A stretch of 53,119 nucleotides of DNA from a virus. The stretch spans positions 1 through 53,119 of the IMG/VR virus record IMGVR_UViG_3300044608_001820; one strand, given 5' to 3'. How positions within the stretch are numbered: position 1 is the first letter of the stretch; every line of letters starts with the position of its first letter. The position numbers were made by a program, and so were the translations under genes. Under the pieces are notes generated by a model. The model saw only the letters and a list, made by a program, of their open reading frames with translations. It was not told the DNA's origin and did not search any database. Positions 7,197 to 15,290 of this stretch are shown here, one piece after another.

Positions 7197-8447
7197 TCAC
7201 TTGATATTCCAAATCGGTGCCATCTGATTCTCCCGCGAGATGTTATTCTGGCGGAGAATCTTGTAGGATCCGTCCTCCTTCTTCTCCGGTTCGATCCACT
7301 GACGCTGACCATCGAGAGCCGCTGCGACCTCGCGGATCCAGTCACCTGCGGTGCACGCCGGCACGTTTTGGCAAATGATGTTGATGTCCTTCGTCGGCAT
7401 TTGCACTTTCTCAGCAAAGTCAGGTGGGAATCCCATCAGTGCGAATGCTTCCGAGGTCATCAGCCAGCGGTCCTCATACGGATGCATGAGATAGGGCAAT
7501 GTCTGCCACATCAGACTACGCGTGTGATCCCATGCGAGTTTGATCGACTTATCGAGGATGCAACTATCGGTCTCAAACTTGTGTTTCGCGTGGCGCAGAA
7601 ACTTATTCGTCTTCGGATCCGAGATAGCATCAATCGCGTCGTCAAACCAGTTATTCTCCTTCACGACACGAACGATCGTCGTCATTCGATCGCTTGCGAC
7701 TTCCGCCAAAATCTCTTGCTTGGTGTAGCCCTTAAACTTCGACTGGATGAATTGCCAGATGAGATCCGCACTCGGTGGCAGGTCGGTGTCGTAGTTGACT
7801 GACGCTGTCTTAGCGAAGTTGCCACTCTTGAGAAACTCGTGATATTGCTTGTACGGTCTCTTGATGTGATTAAGCACGGGAACCTTGTCGCCCTTCCACA
7901 GGAAGAAAAAGCTACGAGTTCTCTCCTGAGGTACACCGTGATTGATCGAAGAAGTCTTCACGAGACTCATCGTGTACCCGTGCTCGAATGCCAACGCGTT
8001 CAGTCGCTCCGCGAACTCCTCGCCCATTTTAGTGAATAGGGTCGGGGCATTCTCGACCATGATCGCTTTCGGCTTGAGGTACTTCACCGAGTACAGCGCC
8101 GCGTTGTGCATGTGCATGTTGCTGGGAGCCATGCACCCACGAGGATTTTTTGACTTCTCGTTTTTGCCTGTGGATTGGTTAGCTAAACTCAGTCCCGCGC
8201 AAGGAGGCAGCGAGGTGATGATGTCAACGTACTTCACCGGAAGTTGATCCATGGTGAAGTCCAGAAACGGAACATCATCCATATACTCGAGGCAGTACTT
8301 ATCGTTCGCGGCGAATGCGCTACTCCACGATGCGATCCACTCAGGCTTATTCCCCAGAGCCATCGTGGTCCCGATGACACTACCGCCCACGAGTGGAATA
8401 ATATGTCCGTGCGTATACGTCATTGGTGACGTTTGCCAAAGTCCCAT
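7197..8447 (-). CDS. DNA (cytosine-5) methyltransferase (416 aa)
   Basis: Transfers a methyl group from S-adenosylmethionine to C5 of cytosine in DNA. Motif IV PPC with the catalytic Cys is near residue 83, motif VI ENAP near 133, motif VIII PQERTR near 174. C-terminal motifs read ALMGFPPDF and CQNVPACTAGDWIREV, matching the FPxxF and NxVP motifs IX and X. The usual FxGxGG motif I is replaced by PLVGGSVIG, so it belongs to a divergent phage branch. No restriction partner is adjacent, which suggests genome protection. I took the start at 8447, because a longer start would run through promoter P13 on the other strand. It is the only gene called on the minus strand. Confidence 0.9.
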   Translation of the reverse strand: MGLWQTSPMTYTHGHIIPLVGGSVIGTTMALGNKPEWIASWSSAFAANDKYCLEYMDDVPFLDFTMDQLPVKYVDIITSLPPCAGLSLANQSTGKNEKSKNPRGCMAPSNMHMHNAALYSVKYLKPKAIMVENAPTLFTKMGEEFAERLNALAFEHGYTMSLVKTSSINHGVPQERTRSFFFLWKGDKVPVLNHIKRPYKQYHEFLKSGNFAKTASVNYDTDLPPSADLIWQFIQSKFKGYTKQEILAEVASDRMTTIVRVVKENNWFDDAIDAISDPKTNKFLRHAKHKFETDSCILDKSIKLAWDHTRSLMWQTLPYLMHPYEDRWLMTSEAFALMGFPPDFAEKVQMPTKDINIICQNVPACTAGDWIREVAAALDGQRQWIEPEKKEDGSYKILRQNNISRENQMAPIWNIK

Positions 8448-8459
8448 TCTAACAAAAGG

Positions 8460-8539
8460 TAGAACAAGTGAACCTGTGACAGTTGGAGAAGTGGCACGTA
8501 AAAAGTCACCGATCCCCGTCATGGAGTACAATAGATCTA
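8460..8539 (+). promoter_or_regulatory. Tandem-operator promoter P13 (divergent from the methyltransferase)
   Basis: Upstream half-dyad TAGAAC-AAGT-GAACCT, two bases, then GACAGTT-GGAG-AAGTGGC (8478-8495), a degenerate box, 28 bases and -10 TACAAT (8527-8532). The ATG at 8539 is exactly seven bases after the -10 box, predicting a leaderless mRNA. The operators also sit just upstream of the methyltransferase start on the other strand. Confidence 0.6.
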
Positions 8540-8742
8540 TGAACAACCCCATTGCACGAGCTCGAGCCCTTTACGACAAGGGTTCCCGAGAGAACATCGT
8601 CCAGTTCCTGCAGGAGATGGACCCCAACGGTTCTTGGACTGACGAGGCATCTTACGCCGAAGGACTGGAGCCTCTGACCTACGATGAGGCACTCCTCGAA
8701 CTCGAGGACATGATCAAGGAACTGGAAGCCGTGCCCGCCTGA
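8539..8742 (+). CDS. Small acidic protein (67 aa), leaderless mRNA
   Basis: Unrecognised acidic helical protein (TYDEALLELEDMIKELE near the end). ATG at the predicted transcription start. Its stop overlaps the ATG of the topoisomerase gene by one base, so the two are translated as an operon. Confidence 0.6.
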   Translation: MNNPIARARALYDKGSRENIVQFLQEMDPNGSWTDEASYAEGLEPLTYDEALLELEDMIKELEAVPA

Positions 8743-10727
8743 TGACTGATTCAAATATCACCCCCGTAAATCTCGTCAACGAGATGAAGACGGCATATCT
8801 CGACTACAGCATGGCTGTGCTTGTCGGGCGCGCAATTCCTGATCTCTACGATGGCTTGAAGCCTGTTACTCGTCGTGTGCTCACGGCGATGAAGTGGCTT
8901 AACCTTAAGCCTGACGCCCGCTATATGAAAGCCGCCCGTGTCGAGGGCGAGACCATGGGCAAACTCCACCCCCACGGTGGAGCGTACGGCGCGATGGTTA
9001 CTGCCGCCTCGTGGTGGACGAACAATCACCCTCTTGTCGACGGACACGGAAATTGGGGCTCCCCGACTGACGGTCCCGCCGCCGCACGTTACACCGAAGC
9101 CAAACTCACTTCGTTCGCGTACGAGGCCCTCCTTCAGGACTCTGAGACGTGGGTGACTCGTCCGAACTACGACGGAAGTCTGGAAGAGCCGGTGCAATTC
9201 AACGCTCGACTTCCCGTACTGCTGATGAATGGTGGTGAGGGCATCGGTGTGGGTTATGCGACGAAGATCCCGACTCATAACCTCCGTGGAGTGGCTAAGG
9301 CACTCCGTGCTCTCGTCGATGATGATATGATCACGGCGAAGAATAATCTCGCACCAGACTTTCCAACGGGTTGCGATATCGTCAAGGACGAAGGATTGGT
9401 CGAGTATCTAAACACGGGCGCCGGATCGATTCGGATGCGAGCTGTGTGCACTCGTGAGAAGCTTGACTACGGCAAGCGATCGAAGCGTGATGCTTTAGTG
9501 TTCACCAACCTGCCTCTCCACATCAACACCGAGCAGGTGGGAGAGCAGGTGAAGGAAGCTATCGAGAAAGGAAAGATCACCACCGTCGCTGACGTTCGGG
9601 ATGAGACCGATAAAGCCGGTGTGCGCCTCGTTATCGTTCTCAAGGCGGCCGCTGACGTCGATCAAGCCGAAGCGGAACTCTTCCACCACACGTCACTCGA
9701 CACGCGATTCGCAGCACGGAATCTCGCCATCGACGGTTTGAAGCCAGTGCAGTTGGCGCCGCACGACATCCTGATCAAGTGGGCAGGATGGAGGGATCAG
9801 CGACTACTTGCCTCCCTCAAAGCCGAACTCGAGAAGCGTCGCAATCGCCTCGAGGTAGTGCAGGGACTGATCACAGCGATCACGATGATCGACGAGGTGA
9901 TCGTCCAGATTCGTATGGCGAAGGATCGTCCAGATGCACGTAAGCGCCTCGAGAAGATGCAGTTTACACCTGCACAGGCTGATGCCATCCTCGATATGAG
10001 GTTAGCGCAGCTAACCAAGCTCGACGACAAGCAACTACAAACCGACGCGAAGGAGATTCAGGCGCGGATCAAGGAGATCCTCGGACTGACGTCCTCCGAG
10101 AAGAAACGCCGTGAGTACATCGTTACCGAAGTGGAGCAACTCGCGGAACGTCATGGGAATGCGAGGCGTTCCAAGGCTATCGCTGAGCCTAAACAACTTT
10201 CCGTTCAGACTGTCAAGGTCGGACGGAAGAATGTAGAGGTCAAGACTACTGGTCCGAAGACTCGGTTCATGTTGCTCGATGAGGAGAAGGGAATCATCAC
10301 TCAGCTGAAGGGTCCACGTGGTGCTAATGTCACTGCTCAGGACGATCAGAAACTGGTGGTGGTTTGCGGTAACGGGATGTTCTACAAACTGACGTCTAAG
10401 CATCGTGGTCCGATCACGACGGAACCGACGAAAGTTCTCTCCCGTGGTAACACCGGAAAGCTTTCCGACACCCCATTGATCGCTGTTTGGAAGACAAATG
10501 AGGGTGTGTTCGCTAACGTGATTCCGTGGGAAACGCTGACAAAGACGACGTCTAAAGGCAAGCGTTGGTTGCCAGAGGGAGCGGAGCTTCTTAGCCTTGG
10601 AGGCACTTACACTCTGAAGATGCAGGGACGGAAGAAGGATAAGGTCATTGGGATCAACACCGTGAAGCCTCGTCCTGTTGGAGGTCCTGGCACGAAGCTG
10701 GCGAAGCTCGAGGAAGTTTCGGTGTAA
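8742..10727 (+). CDS. Type IIA DNA topoisomerase A subunit, GyrA/ParC-like (661 aa)
   Basis: Breakage-reunion subunit that cuts both DNA strands through a tyrosine. The winged-helix core is seen as GLKPVTRRVL near residue 39, GKLHPHGG at 73-80 and AAARYTEAKL with the catalytic Tyr near 117. The coiled-coil region and DILDMRLAQLTKLD (exit-gate DxRLxxLT signature) lie near residue 410. At 661 residues it is shorter than host GyrA (over 800), with a reduced C-terminal wrapping domain. The ATPase B subunit is not in the window. Probably handles supercoiling during phage replication. Confidence 0.9.
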   Translation: MTDSNITPVNLVNEMKTAYLDYSMAVLVGRAIPDLYDGLKPVTRRVLTAMKWLNLKPDARYMKAARVEGETMGKLHPHGGAYGAMVTAASWWTNNHPLVDGHGNWGSPTDGPAAARYTEAKLTSFAYEALLQDSETWVTRPNYDGSLEEPVQFNARLPVLLMNGGEGIGVGYATKIPTHNLRGVAKALRALVDDDMITAKNNLAPDFPTGCDIVKDEGLVEYLNTGAGSIRMRAVCTREKLDYGKRSKRDALVFTNLPLHINTEQVGEQVKEAIEKGKITTVADVRDETDKAGVRLVIVLKAAADVDQAEAELFHHTSLDTRFAARNLAIDGLKPVQLAPHDILIKWAGWRDQRLLASLKAELEKRRNRLEVVQGLITAITMIDEVIVQIRMAKDRPDARKRLEKMQFTPAQADAILDMRLAQLTKLDDKQLQTDAKEIQARIKEILGLTSSEKKRREYIVTEVEQLAERHGNARRSKAIAEPKQLSVQTVKVGRKNVEVKTTGPKTRFMLLDEEKGIITQLKGPRGANVTAQDDQKLVVVCGNGMFYKLTSKHRGPITTEPTKVLSRGNTGKLSDTPLIAVWKTNEGVFANVIPWETLTKTTSKGKRWLPEGAELLSLGGTYTLKMQGRKKDKVIGINTVKPRPVGGPGTKLAKLEEVSV

Positions 10728-10736
10728 AGTGCAATG

Positions 10737-10779
10737 TGCGCTCTCGCGATGAGAACTTGAGCTTCTTGACAAGAGCGCA
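10737..10779 (+). other. Inverted repeat after the topoisomerase gene
   Basis: Perfect 8-bp stem TGCGCTCT / AGAGCGCA with a 27-base loop, starting ten bases after the stop. The downstream arm follows TTGACA (10766-10771). There is no T-run, so it may be a processing or termination structure or part of a promoter for the next gene. Confidence 0.4.
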
Positions 10780-10810
10780 TATAACAATAAATAAATATAG
10801 GGTAATAATT

Positions 10811-10829
10811 AAACATCCTCGCGATGTTT
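10811..10829 (+). promoter_or_regulatory. Hairpin immediately before a start codon
   Basis: Perfect 7-bp stem AAACATC / GATGTTT with a 5-base loop ending three bases before the ATG at 10832, where a ribosome binding site would be expected. It could block translation of one transcript form. Confidence 0.5.
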
Positions 10830-10831
10830 TA

Positions 10832-11170
10832 ATGTTGCAGTTCAACGACCCAAACTTTTATTCTGATGGACGTCCAAGAAGATTTGGTAAGACCAAAACT
10901 ATAGATAATAAATTCAGTAAGCACAACAATCCAATGGACAAAGTACAAGTAGAGTACTTCACTCCCACTGTAGAAAAAGCTCGCGAATGGCGACCTATTA
11001 AGTTAATCAATGATTCAATCGGGGTAGCTTACACGATTCCTGAAAAGCTACGTTGGGTTGACATTACTCGTAACCTGCTTAAAGATGGCACAAACCCGTC
11101 AAACATCGCTAAACTAATTCGAGGAGAATGTAAACGCGTTAACGGCTGGCGTTGCGAGTTCCTCGACTGA
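10832..11170 (+). CDS. AT-rich protein with NUMOD-like C-terminus (112 aa)
   Basis: The last 50 residues (VDITRNLLKDGTNPSNIAKLIRGECKRVNGWRCEF) resemble the small DNA-binding NUMOD repeats attached to homing endonucleases: S-x-I-A-x-L-I-x-G followed by G-W. No HNH or GIY-YIG catalytic motif is visible, so it may be a remnant or a stand-alone DNA binder. The base composition of 10740-11160 is clearly richer in A and T than its neighbours, which suggests transfer. Met at 10934 is an alternative start. Confidence 0.55.
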   Translation: MLQFNDPNFYSDGRPRRFGKTKTIDNKFSKHNNPMDKVQVEYFTPTVEKAREWRPIKLINDSIGVAYTIPEKLRWVDITRNLLKDGTNPSNIAKLIRGECKRVNGWRCEFLD

Positions 11171-11248
11171 TACAACTGTACTTGTGACACTTCACTAAGT
11201 GTCCACTAAACTCCCCATGAGTCCCTTGGACCCTGTACAGTAGTCCTA
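11168..11248 (+). promoter_or_regulatory. Tandem-operator promoter P4
   Basis: TGATAC-AACT-GTACTT, two bases, the perfect dyad GACACTT-CACT-AAGTGTC (11186-11203), GTCCAC at 11201-11206, 29 bases, -10 TACAGT at 11236-11241, then CTATCAACAAAAC. Confidence 0.75.
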
Positions 11249-11265
11249 TCAACAAAACAAATCGA

Positions 11266-11703
11266 ATGGCAACCCGTTCTCGCATTGGCATCATGCTCCC
11301 CGACGAATCCGTCCTCTCCGTGTATCACCACTGGGATGGCTATCCGGAGTGGCTTGGACGTATCCTGAAGACTCACTATAACTCTCGAGAGAAAGCCGCT
11401 GAGCTCATCGATGGTGGAGATATGTCCTGCGCGTGGACTAAAGATCGTTGGACCGGTGTTGAGATCGATAAGTACGTGATCGAGAATAAGGAGGTTGAGG
11501 AGTACGGTCCGCAGTATTACGCTCAGCGCGGTGACGACTGTCCTCCTCGTCTCGATGCGAACATCTACGACTACATCGCGGAAGGTGAGGAGTACGCGTA
11601 CATCTTCACTCGAAATGATGAGTGGGTGTGTTATGACCGGCATCAGTGGGGCGATGCGTATCCCACCGTCGTCGAGATCCCGCCCAGTGCCTTAGCTGTG
11701 TGA
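11266..11703 (+). CDS. Conserved phage protein, MATRSRIGI family (145 aa)
   Basis: Starts MATRSRIGIMLPDESVLSVYHHWDG, with GRILKTHYNSREKAAELIDGGDMS further on. I recall this family from many T4-like and cyanobacterial phages, without known function. Aromatic-rich, soluble, no membrane segment. Single-gene unit between P4 and P5. Confidence 0.7.
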   Translation: MATRSRIGIMLPDESVLSVYHHWDGYPEWLGRILKTHYNSREKAAELIDGGDMSCAWTKDRWTGVEIDKYVIENKEVEEYGPQYYAQRGDDCPPRLDANIYDYIAEGEEYAYIFTRNDEWVCYDRHQWGDAYPTVVEIPPSALAV

Positions 11704-11763
11704 CACTTAGACAACTGTCCACCAAACTCCCCAAAGCCCCCGGGATGCCGTATAGTACCTTCA
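11702..11763 (+). promoter_or_regulatory. Operator promoter P5
   Basis: Dyad GACACTT-AGAC-AACTGTC (11702-11719), GTCCAC at 11717-11722, 28 bases, -10 TATAGT at 11751-11756. The ATG at 11763 is seven bases after the -10 box. The sequence after the -10 box, ACCTTCATGAAC, is the same as at P1. Confidence 0.75.
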
Positions 11764-11975
11764 TGAACGAAACCAAAACCAAAGTCTACGTCATCGAGGT
11801 CCGCGGGAACGACTACTACGACCAGCTCGAATTCTTCGGAGTTTACGCCGACAAGTTCAAGGCCGAGCATGTCGCTAATGAACTGCGCTGTAAAGTCGAG
11901 GACAACGACGATGCTTGCGAAGATGGCGAGTTGCTCTACGAAGAAGTGGTCGTCTCCGAAGTCACCCTTAACTGA
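11763..11975 (+). CDS. Small acidic protein (70 aa), leaderless mRNA
   Basis: Unrecognised. Beta-alpha pattern (TKVYVIEVRGNDYYDQLEFFGVYADKFKAEHVANE) and an acidic C-terminus. Its ATG coincides with the predicted transcription start of P5. Confidence 0.65.
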   Translation: MNETKTKVYVIEVRGNDYYDQLEFFGVYADKFKAEHVANELRCKVEDNDDACEDGELLYEEVVVSEVTLN

Positions 11976-11983
11976 AACAACAC

Positions 11984-12265
11984 ATGAACTGGCGTAAGAA
12001 CCTTGAGAGTCTACTCCTCAGAAATGAAGACAAGTTGGAAGAGCTTGTGATTCAGGAGTCAGGAGAGCCTGTGCGGGCGACTATCGACCACCCATCGTTC
12101 ACCCGTGAATTCGATGGCGGTTTTGGTTGCTCAGAGGGATGTAGCTTCACGGCATGGGGAGAGAAGTACGTTTACTTCCCGGCGGTTTACGATGGGTCGG
12201 AGTGGATCGAGTGCGTGCCTCGTAATCCGTGCCTCGAAGCGACTTTCCACATTGGAGGACAATGA
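11984..12265 (+). CDS. Hypothetical protein (93 aa)
   Basis: Unrecognised soluble protein. Cys residues in GCSEGCSF and CVPRNPC are suggestive but do not form a clear zinc motif. AACACA before the ATG is a weak ribosome binding context. Confidence 0.6.
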   Translation: MNWRKNLESLLLRNEDKLEELVIQESGEPVRATIDHPSFTREFDGGFGCSEGCSFTAWGEKYVYFPAVYDGSEWIECVPRNPCLEATFHIGGQ

Positions 12266-12435
12266 TGACTAAACTAACGGCTTCGCAGTTGATGGTAATC
12301 ATTGAGGTTCTCTATCGTAGTTTGAGAGTCGCTAACTATTCTGGAATGTATGATGAGAAAACCAGACAAGAAACACTAGAGGACGTTGTGAAAATTCTCG
12401 ATAGTGTTCGATTGAACGTAATTGAAGAGTTATGA
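12262..12435 (+). CDS. Small hypothetical protein (57 aa)
   Basis: Short helical protein. GGAGGAC lies just before adjacent ATG codons at 12262 and 12265, the first overlapping the previous stop. Unrecognised. Confidence 0.55.
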   Translation: MMTKLTASQLMVIIEVLYRSLRVANYSGMYDEKTRQETLEDVVKILDSVRLNVIEEL

Positions 12436-12626
12436 TCGAAGAACGCGACTGGAAACACTACGTCACTCTCATCGGACTTGAGATTGAGGACACAATTCCT
12501 AATCCGTCCGAGATAGAGACTCTCGATGCGGTAAGATTGCTGGTGAGAGAAGTCAACGCTCTTCGCAAAGCTATGGGACTTCCGTCATACAAGGATCTTG
12601 CTAAAGAGGAGGAAAAAGATGGCTAA
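12432..12626 (+). CDS. Small hypothetical protein (64 aa)
   Basis: Acidic helical protein, unrecognised. ATGA overlap with the gene before. The gene after starts inside its last codons. Confidence 0.55.
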   Translation: MIEERDWKHYVTLIGLEIEDTIPNPSEIETLDAVRLLVREVNALRKAMGLPSYKDLAKEEEKDG

Positions 12627-13131
12627 GGTTGTCCTGTCGCTGGGCGGTAACATCAACCGTTTAGACACGTCAATCGAGTTAGTTAAACAAAATCCAGGAT
12701 CGTATCTCTTCATCTCGTCAGAGAGTGACCCCGCTGCGTGCTTACAAAAAGTTCACGATGCCGGACTGGATCCCACGCGTGTCTTTCTTAACTACTACGC
12801 CTGGGACACGGTTACTAACTTCACGAACACGAAGCGCCCGCTATCCACACTCAATCCGGACGAGATTCTCGTCGTCACTGACGGGTATCACATGCTTCGG
12901 GCGATGACGATCGGACGTATCATCTACTTCGGTTCGAATGTAAAACTCACCGAGCATCCGAGTTCTCCAAAGGATCACAGTGAGCCTCTCACGGAGGTCA
13001 TCACTGACGCGATCCGAGCACTCATCTCTCGTTTTCTGGGCATGACGATCTTCAGTCAAAATGTCTATGACGATCGTATTCCCTACTACTATGACTGTTA
13101 CTACGTAGCACGGACACTTCAAGGAGGCTGA
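12619..13131 (+). CDS. DUF218 (ElyC/SanA/YdcF-like) protein (170 aa)
   Basis: The DUF218 fold is seen as VVLSLGGN near the start, the central WDTVTNFTNT (the family's T-x-x-N motif) and the diagnostic PDEILVVTDGYHMLRAMTIGR near residue 90. Bacterial relatives act in envelope or peptidoglycan-precursor metabolism and may bind nucleotides. They usually carry an N-terminal membrane anchor, which is absent here, so this is a cytosolic minimal form. GAGGAGG lies before the ATG at 12619. Phage role unknown. Confidence 0.7.
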   Translation: MAKVVLSLGGNINRLDTSIELVKQNPGSYLFISSESDPAACLQKVHDAGLDPTRVFLNYYAWDTVTNFTNTKRPLSTLNPDEILVVTDGYHMLRAMTIGRIIYFGSNVKLTEHPSSPKDHSEPLTEVITDAIRALISRFLGMTIFSQNVYDDRIPYYYDCYYVARTLQGG

Positions 13132-13133
13132 TC

Positions 13134-13340
13134 ATGGGACGTCCAACCGATCGTGACCCAAATTACATGCGCCAGAAGTTTGGCACTACCAAACTTGCTA
13201 CTGACTACGGCGTATTCGACGCGGTGGAACGTCCGCGTGATCCGTCCCTCATTCGTAACTCCGACGACTACGACGACTGGGAGTACGGAACCGAACCCAT
13301 CCCACATGATAGCACATGGACGAGAAAACCCAGTTCATAG
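13134..13340 (+). CDS. Small hypothetical protein (68 aa)
   Basis: Asp-, Pro- and Arg-rich, probably disordered. AAGGAGG precedes the ATG at good spacing. The end overlaps the next short gene. Confidence 0.55.
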   Translation: MGRPTDRDPNYMRQKFGTTKLATDYGVFDAVERPRDPSLIRNSDDYDDWEYGTEPIPHDSTWTRKPSS

Positions 13341-13492
13341 AAGCCACTCTCGATTGGGCGGAAAGTCGAATCGAAGTGCTTCTAAATGATGGGATGATCG
13401 AGGAAGCTCTGGCAATCGGTCATGAGTTTCATGAGTGGTCGCGGGCTCCCCTGGGATTTGATCACGACCTCGAGTACCCGGTGGACACTTGA
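13316..13492 (+). CDS. Small helical protein (58 aa), paralogue of neighbours
   Basis: Short frame MDEKTQFIEATLDWAESRIEVL... It resembles the proteins at 13560 and 29307 (pattern AxDRIxxLxxxA with long helices). Its stop codon lies inside the dyad of promoter P6, so operator and coding sequence overlap. Confidence 0.55.
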   Translation: MDEKTQFIEATLDWAESRIEVLLNDGMIEEALAIGHEFHEWSRAPLGFDHDLEYPVDT

Positions 13493-13546
13493 TTAAGTGT
13501 CTACTCGGGGTTCCCAGAGCACCGATGGCGGTGTAGAATAAACCTA
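13484..13546 (+). promoter_or_regulatory. Operator promoter P6
   Basis: Perfect dyad GACACTT-GATT-AAGTGTC (13484-13501), box GTCTAC at 13499-13504, 29 bases, -10 TAGAAT at 13534-13539. The dyad overlaps the end of the gene before. Confidence 0.7.
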
Positions 13547-13559
13547 GTTGAAAACAACC

Positions 13560-13808
13560 ATGATCCAAACCTTCAACCTCGCCGTGGACCGCATCGAGCA
13601 CCTGATCGATATGGCAAAGGACCATAGCGAGCGTGGCGATAACGACACCAAAGAGTTCCTTCTCGCCGAGGCGAAGATCCTCGCGATGGTGATGGACGGC
13701 GCCGATGACGTATTCCAGATGAAGTACCATCGTTACGCTTCCGATTCCTTTGGCGTAGACTTTGAGATCACGCACGGTGATCCCGACCTGATGTTTGGTG
13801 GCGTGTGA
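13560..13808 (+). CDS. Small helical protein, AVDRIEHLI family (82 aa)
   Basis: Starts MIQTFNLAVDRIEHLIDMAKDH. The same layout begins the gene at 29307 (DLAVDRIHYLVERAQD), which also sits behind an operator promoter. Function unknown. I chose the ATG at 13560 over a TTG at 13548. Confidence 0.65.
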   Translation: MIQTFNLAVDRIEHLIDMAKDHSERGDNDTKEFLLAEAKILAMVMDGADDVFQMKYHRYASDSFGVDFEITHGDPDLMFGGV

Positions 13809-13975
13809 TGTTTACAAAAGGTCCCTTAGCCGGCATCCACAGTGGATTTTGGTGGTGCGGTCAATGCTTTGAAGTCTGGCTTCATCTGATGTCAGAAGAC
13901 GTGGATGTTGACTACAACTGTTGGGACTTTTTCTATCATTTAAGCTATTGGTACCCCGATCACGAAGGACTATGA
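13808..13975 (+). CDS. Small aromatic-rich protein (55 aa)
   Basis: Short frame with WWCGQCF near residue 15 and many Trp, Tyr and Phe. The CGQC pair resembles a thioredoxin or zinc motif, but the protein is too short for a redox fold. ATGA overlaps at both ends. Confidence 0.5.
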   Translation: MFTKGPLAGIHSGFWWCGQCFEVWLHLMSEDVDVDYNCWDFFYHLSYWYPDHEGL

Positions 13976-14337
13976 GCGACATTCAAACATGCGGCTTCCA
14001 CGACTCTCTCACCGACGAGTTTAGTTTGTCGATGGCATTCGGGGATGGTCCCGCGCTGACATTCGAGGGACTCACTCGGGAACAAGTGATCAACCTACGT
14101 GATTGCCTTGACTGTATGATCTGGGATAAACTCGACGGCGGTTACGATGAGGTCCTCGACGACATTCGAGCCACTATCGGACCCTACACTTCCGTGATGG
14201 ATGAGAAGGTGGCGGCGAAGGAAGCGCTTGAAACGATAAAGGCACTTCTTTCACGAAAGGTCGATTATTCTGGCGATCCTGAGGGAATCCTCTACTGGCA
14301 GGATGTTGAGGGAATGCTGACACCACCGCTTAACTAA
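13972..14337 (+). CDS. Hypothetical protein (121 aa)
   Basis: Unrecognised acidic protein. LTREQVINLRDCLDCMIWDKL suggests a helical core. The ATG at 13972 overlaps the previous stop. Confidence 0.6.
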   Translation: MSDIQTCGFHDSLTDEFSLSMAFGDGPALTFEGLTREQVINLRDCLDCMIWDKLDGGYDEVLDDIRATIGPYTSVMDEKVAAKEALETIKALLSRKVDYSGDPEGILYWQDVEGMLTPPLN

Positions 14338-14339
14338 CC

Positions 14340-14864
14340 ATGGACTCACCCTCGTTCGAAATCCTGCACTTCTCCGTGCGGTATCCAAATGATCCTTTGG
14401 ATCCTCCACGGTATCCGTATTTCACTCACAATTTAGTATGGAGGGCCATCGACCCTGAGTTTCATAGCTTCTGCGTCGACTGGACGAAAGATTGGGTGAA
14501 GACGACCGTGGTGTTTGACACGGAGAGGGCCGAGGAGTATATTCGCGGGTTGAGTATGGAGGAGGATGAGCAGGTCGTCGAGAATCAGTTCGGTTACGCG
14601 CCGGTGAAACTGGTACAACGTGACGGTATTCGCCGCGACACCATCTATCATGACGCGTGGCAGATGCAGTTTCCGTTTGTGTTCCACCTCGAGAAGTTCG
14701 ATGTCTTCCGCCACTGGGGATTCACGGAATCCAATGCGATCACGCAAGCGTGCATCCACGAGATCGAGATGTTGAAGCTGGGCGAGCACATGTACCGGGG
14801 ACGGTTCGCTCCGTGGTGTCACTTCCGCAGGGTGATTGAAACGTTAGATCGGTTTTGGGACTAA
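14340..14864 (+). CDS. Hypothetical protein (174 aa)
   Basis: Unrecognised, rich in Trp, Phe, His and Tyr. No catalytic signature or membrane segment. Two bases after the previous stop, two bases before the next start. Confidence 0.6.
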   Translation: MDSPSFEILHFSVRYPNDPLDPPRYPYFTHNLVWRAIDPEFHSFCVDWTKDWVKTTVVFDTERAEEYIRGLSMEEDEQVVENQFGYAPVKLVQRDGIRRDTIYHDAWQMQFPFVFHLEKFDVFRHWGFTESNAITQACIHEIEMLKLGEHMYRGRFAPWCHFRRVIETLDRFWD

Positions 14865-14865
14865 A

Positions 14866-15054
14866 ATGAACTACCTATGCTTCGTCGACGGAGTCATTGA
14901 GTACGGCAGCACAGATCTCGATGACTTCAACCATTATCACATGATGTACGCTGAAGATCATGCCAATGCAAATGTGGAGTATCTCGCGCTAACCGATGAA
15001 GAATATGAGGCGATGCTCTCCTTAGACGAAGATGATCTGGAACATCAAGAATGA
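14866..15054 (+). CDS. Small acidic protein (62 aa)
   Basis: Unrecognised, with a His/Met/Tyr cluster (NHYHMMYAEDHAN) and an acidic end. Overlaps the next frame by 23 bases. Confidence 0.55.
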   Translation: MNYLCFVDGVIEYGSTDLDDFNHYHMMYAEDHANANVEYLALTDEEYEAMLSLDEDDLEHQE

Positions 15055-15238
15055 CTTCGAAGATCCGATGGAGAAAGCCATCAAGAAGATGCTTTCCTAT
15101 GGGGGCAACATACCATCGGAGTGCATGAACGCATACGACTATGAGGTCTACCTGAAAGTAGCGCCACCTCATGAGTTAGAGCGCGATATAGTCTCCGAGG
15201 ACACGATGCGAAAGATGTGTACATTTTACAATTTTTAG
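15032..15238 (+). CDS. Small hypothetical protein (68 aa)
   Basis: Unrecognised. The ATG at 15032 overlaps the previous gene by 23 bases. An internal ATG at 15068 (MEKAIKKM) is an alternative start without that long overlap. Last gene before a regulatory block. Confidence 0.5.
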   Translation: MIWNIKNDFEDPMEKAIKKMLSYGGNIPSECMNAYDYEVYLKVAPPHELERDIVSEDTMRKMCTFYNF

Positions 15239-15290
15239 CTCATGGGACGGGGGACCTACGAGGTATCCATCGCCAAGCGGCTCGTCGCGC

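Noticed and set aside
8448-8552. Longer N-terminus of the methyltransferase
   Set aside because: It would cover promoter P13 and the start of the divergent gene. The extra residues are not typical of the family.
10035-10787. 250-codon minus-strand frame across the topoisomerase gene
   Set aside because: Antisense shadow of a well-conserved enzyme; low-complexity Ser/Arg/Leu composition.
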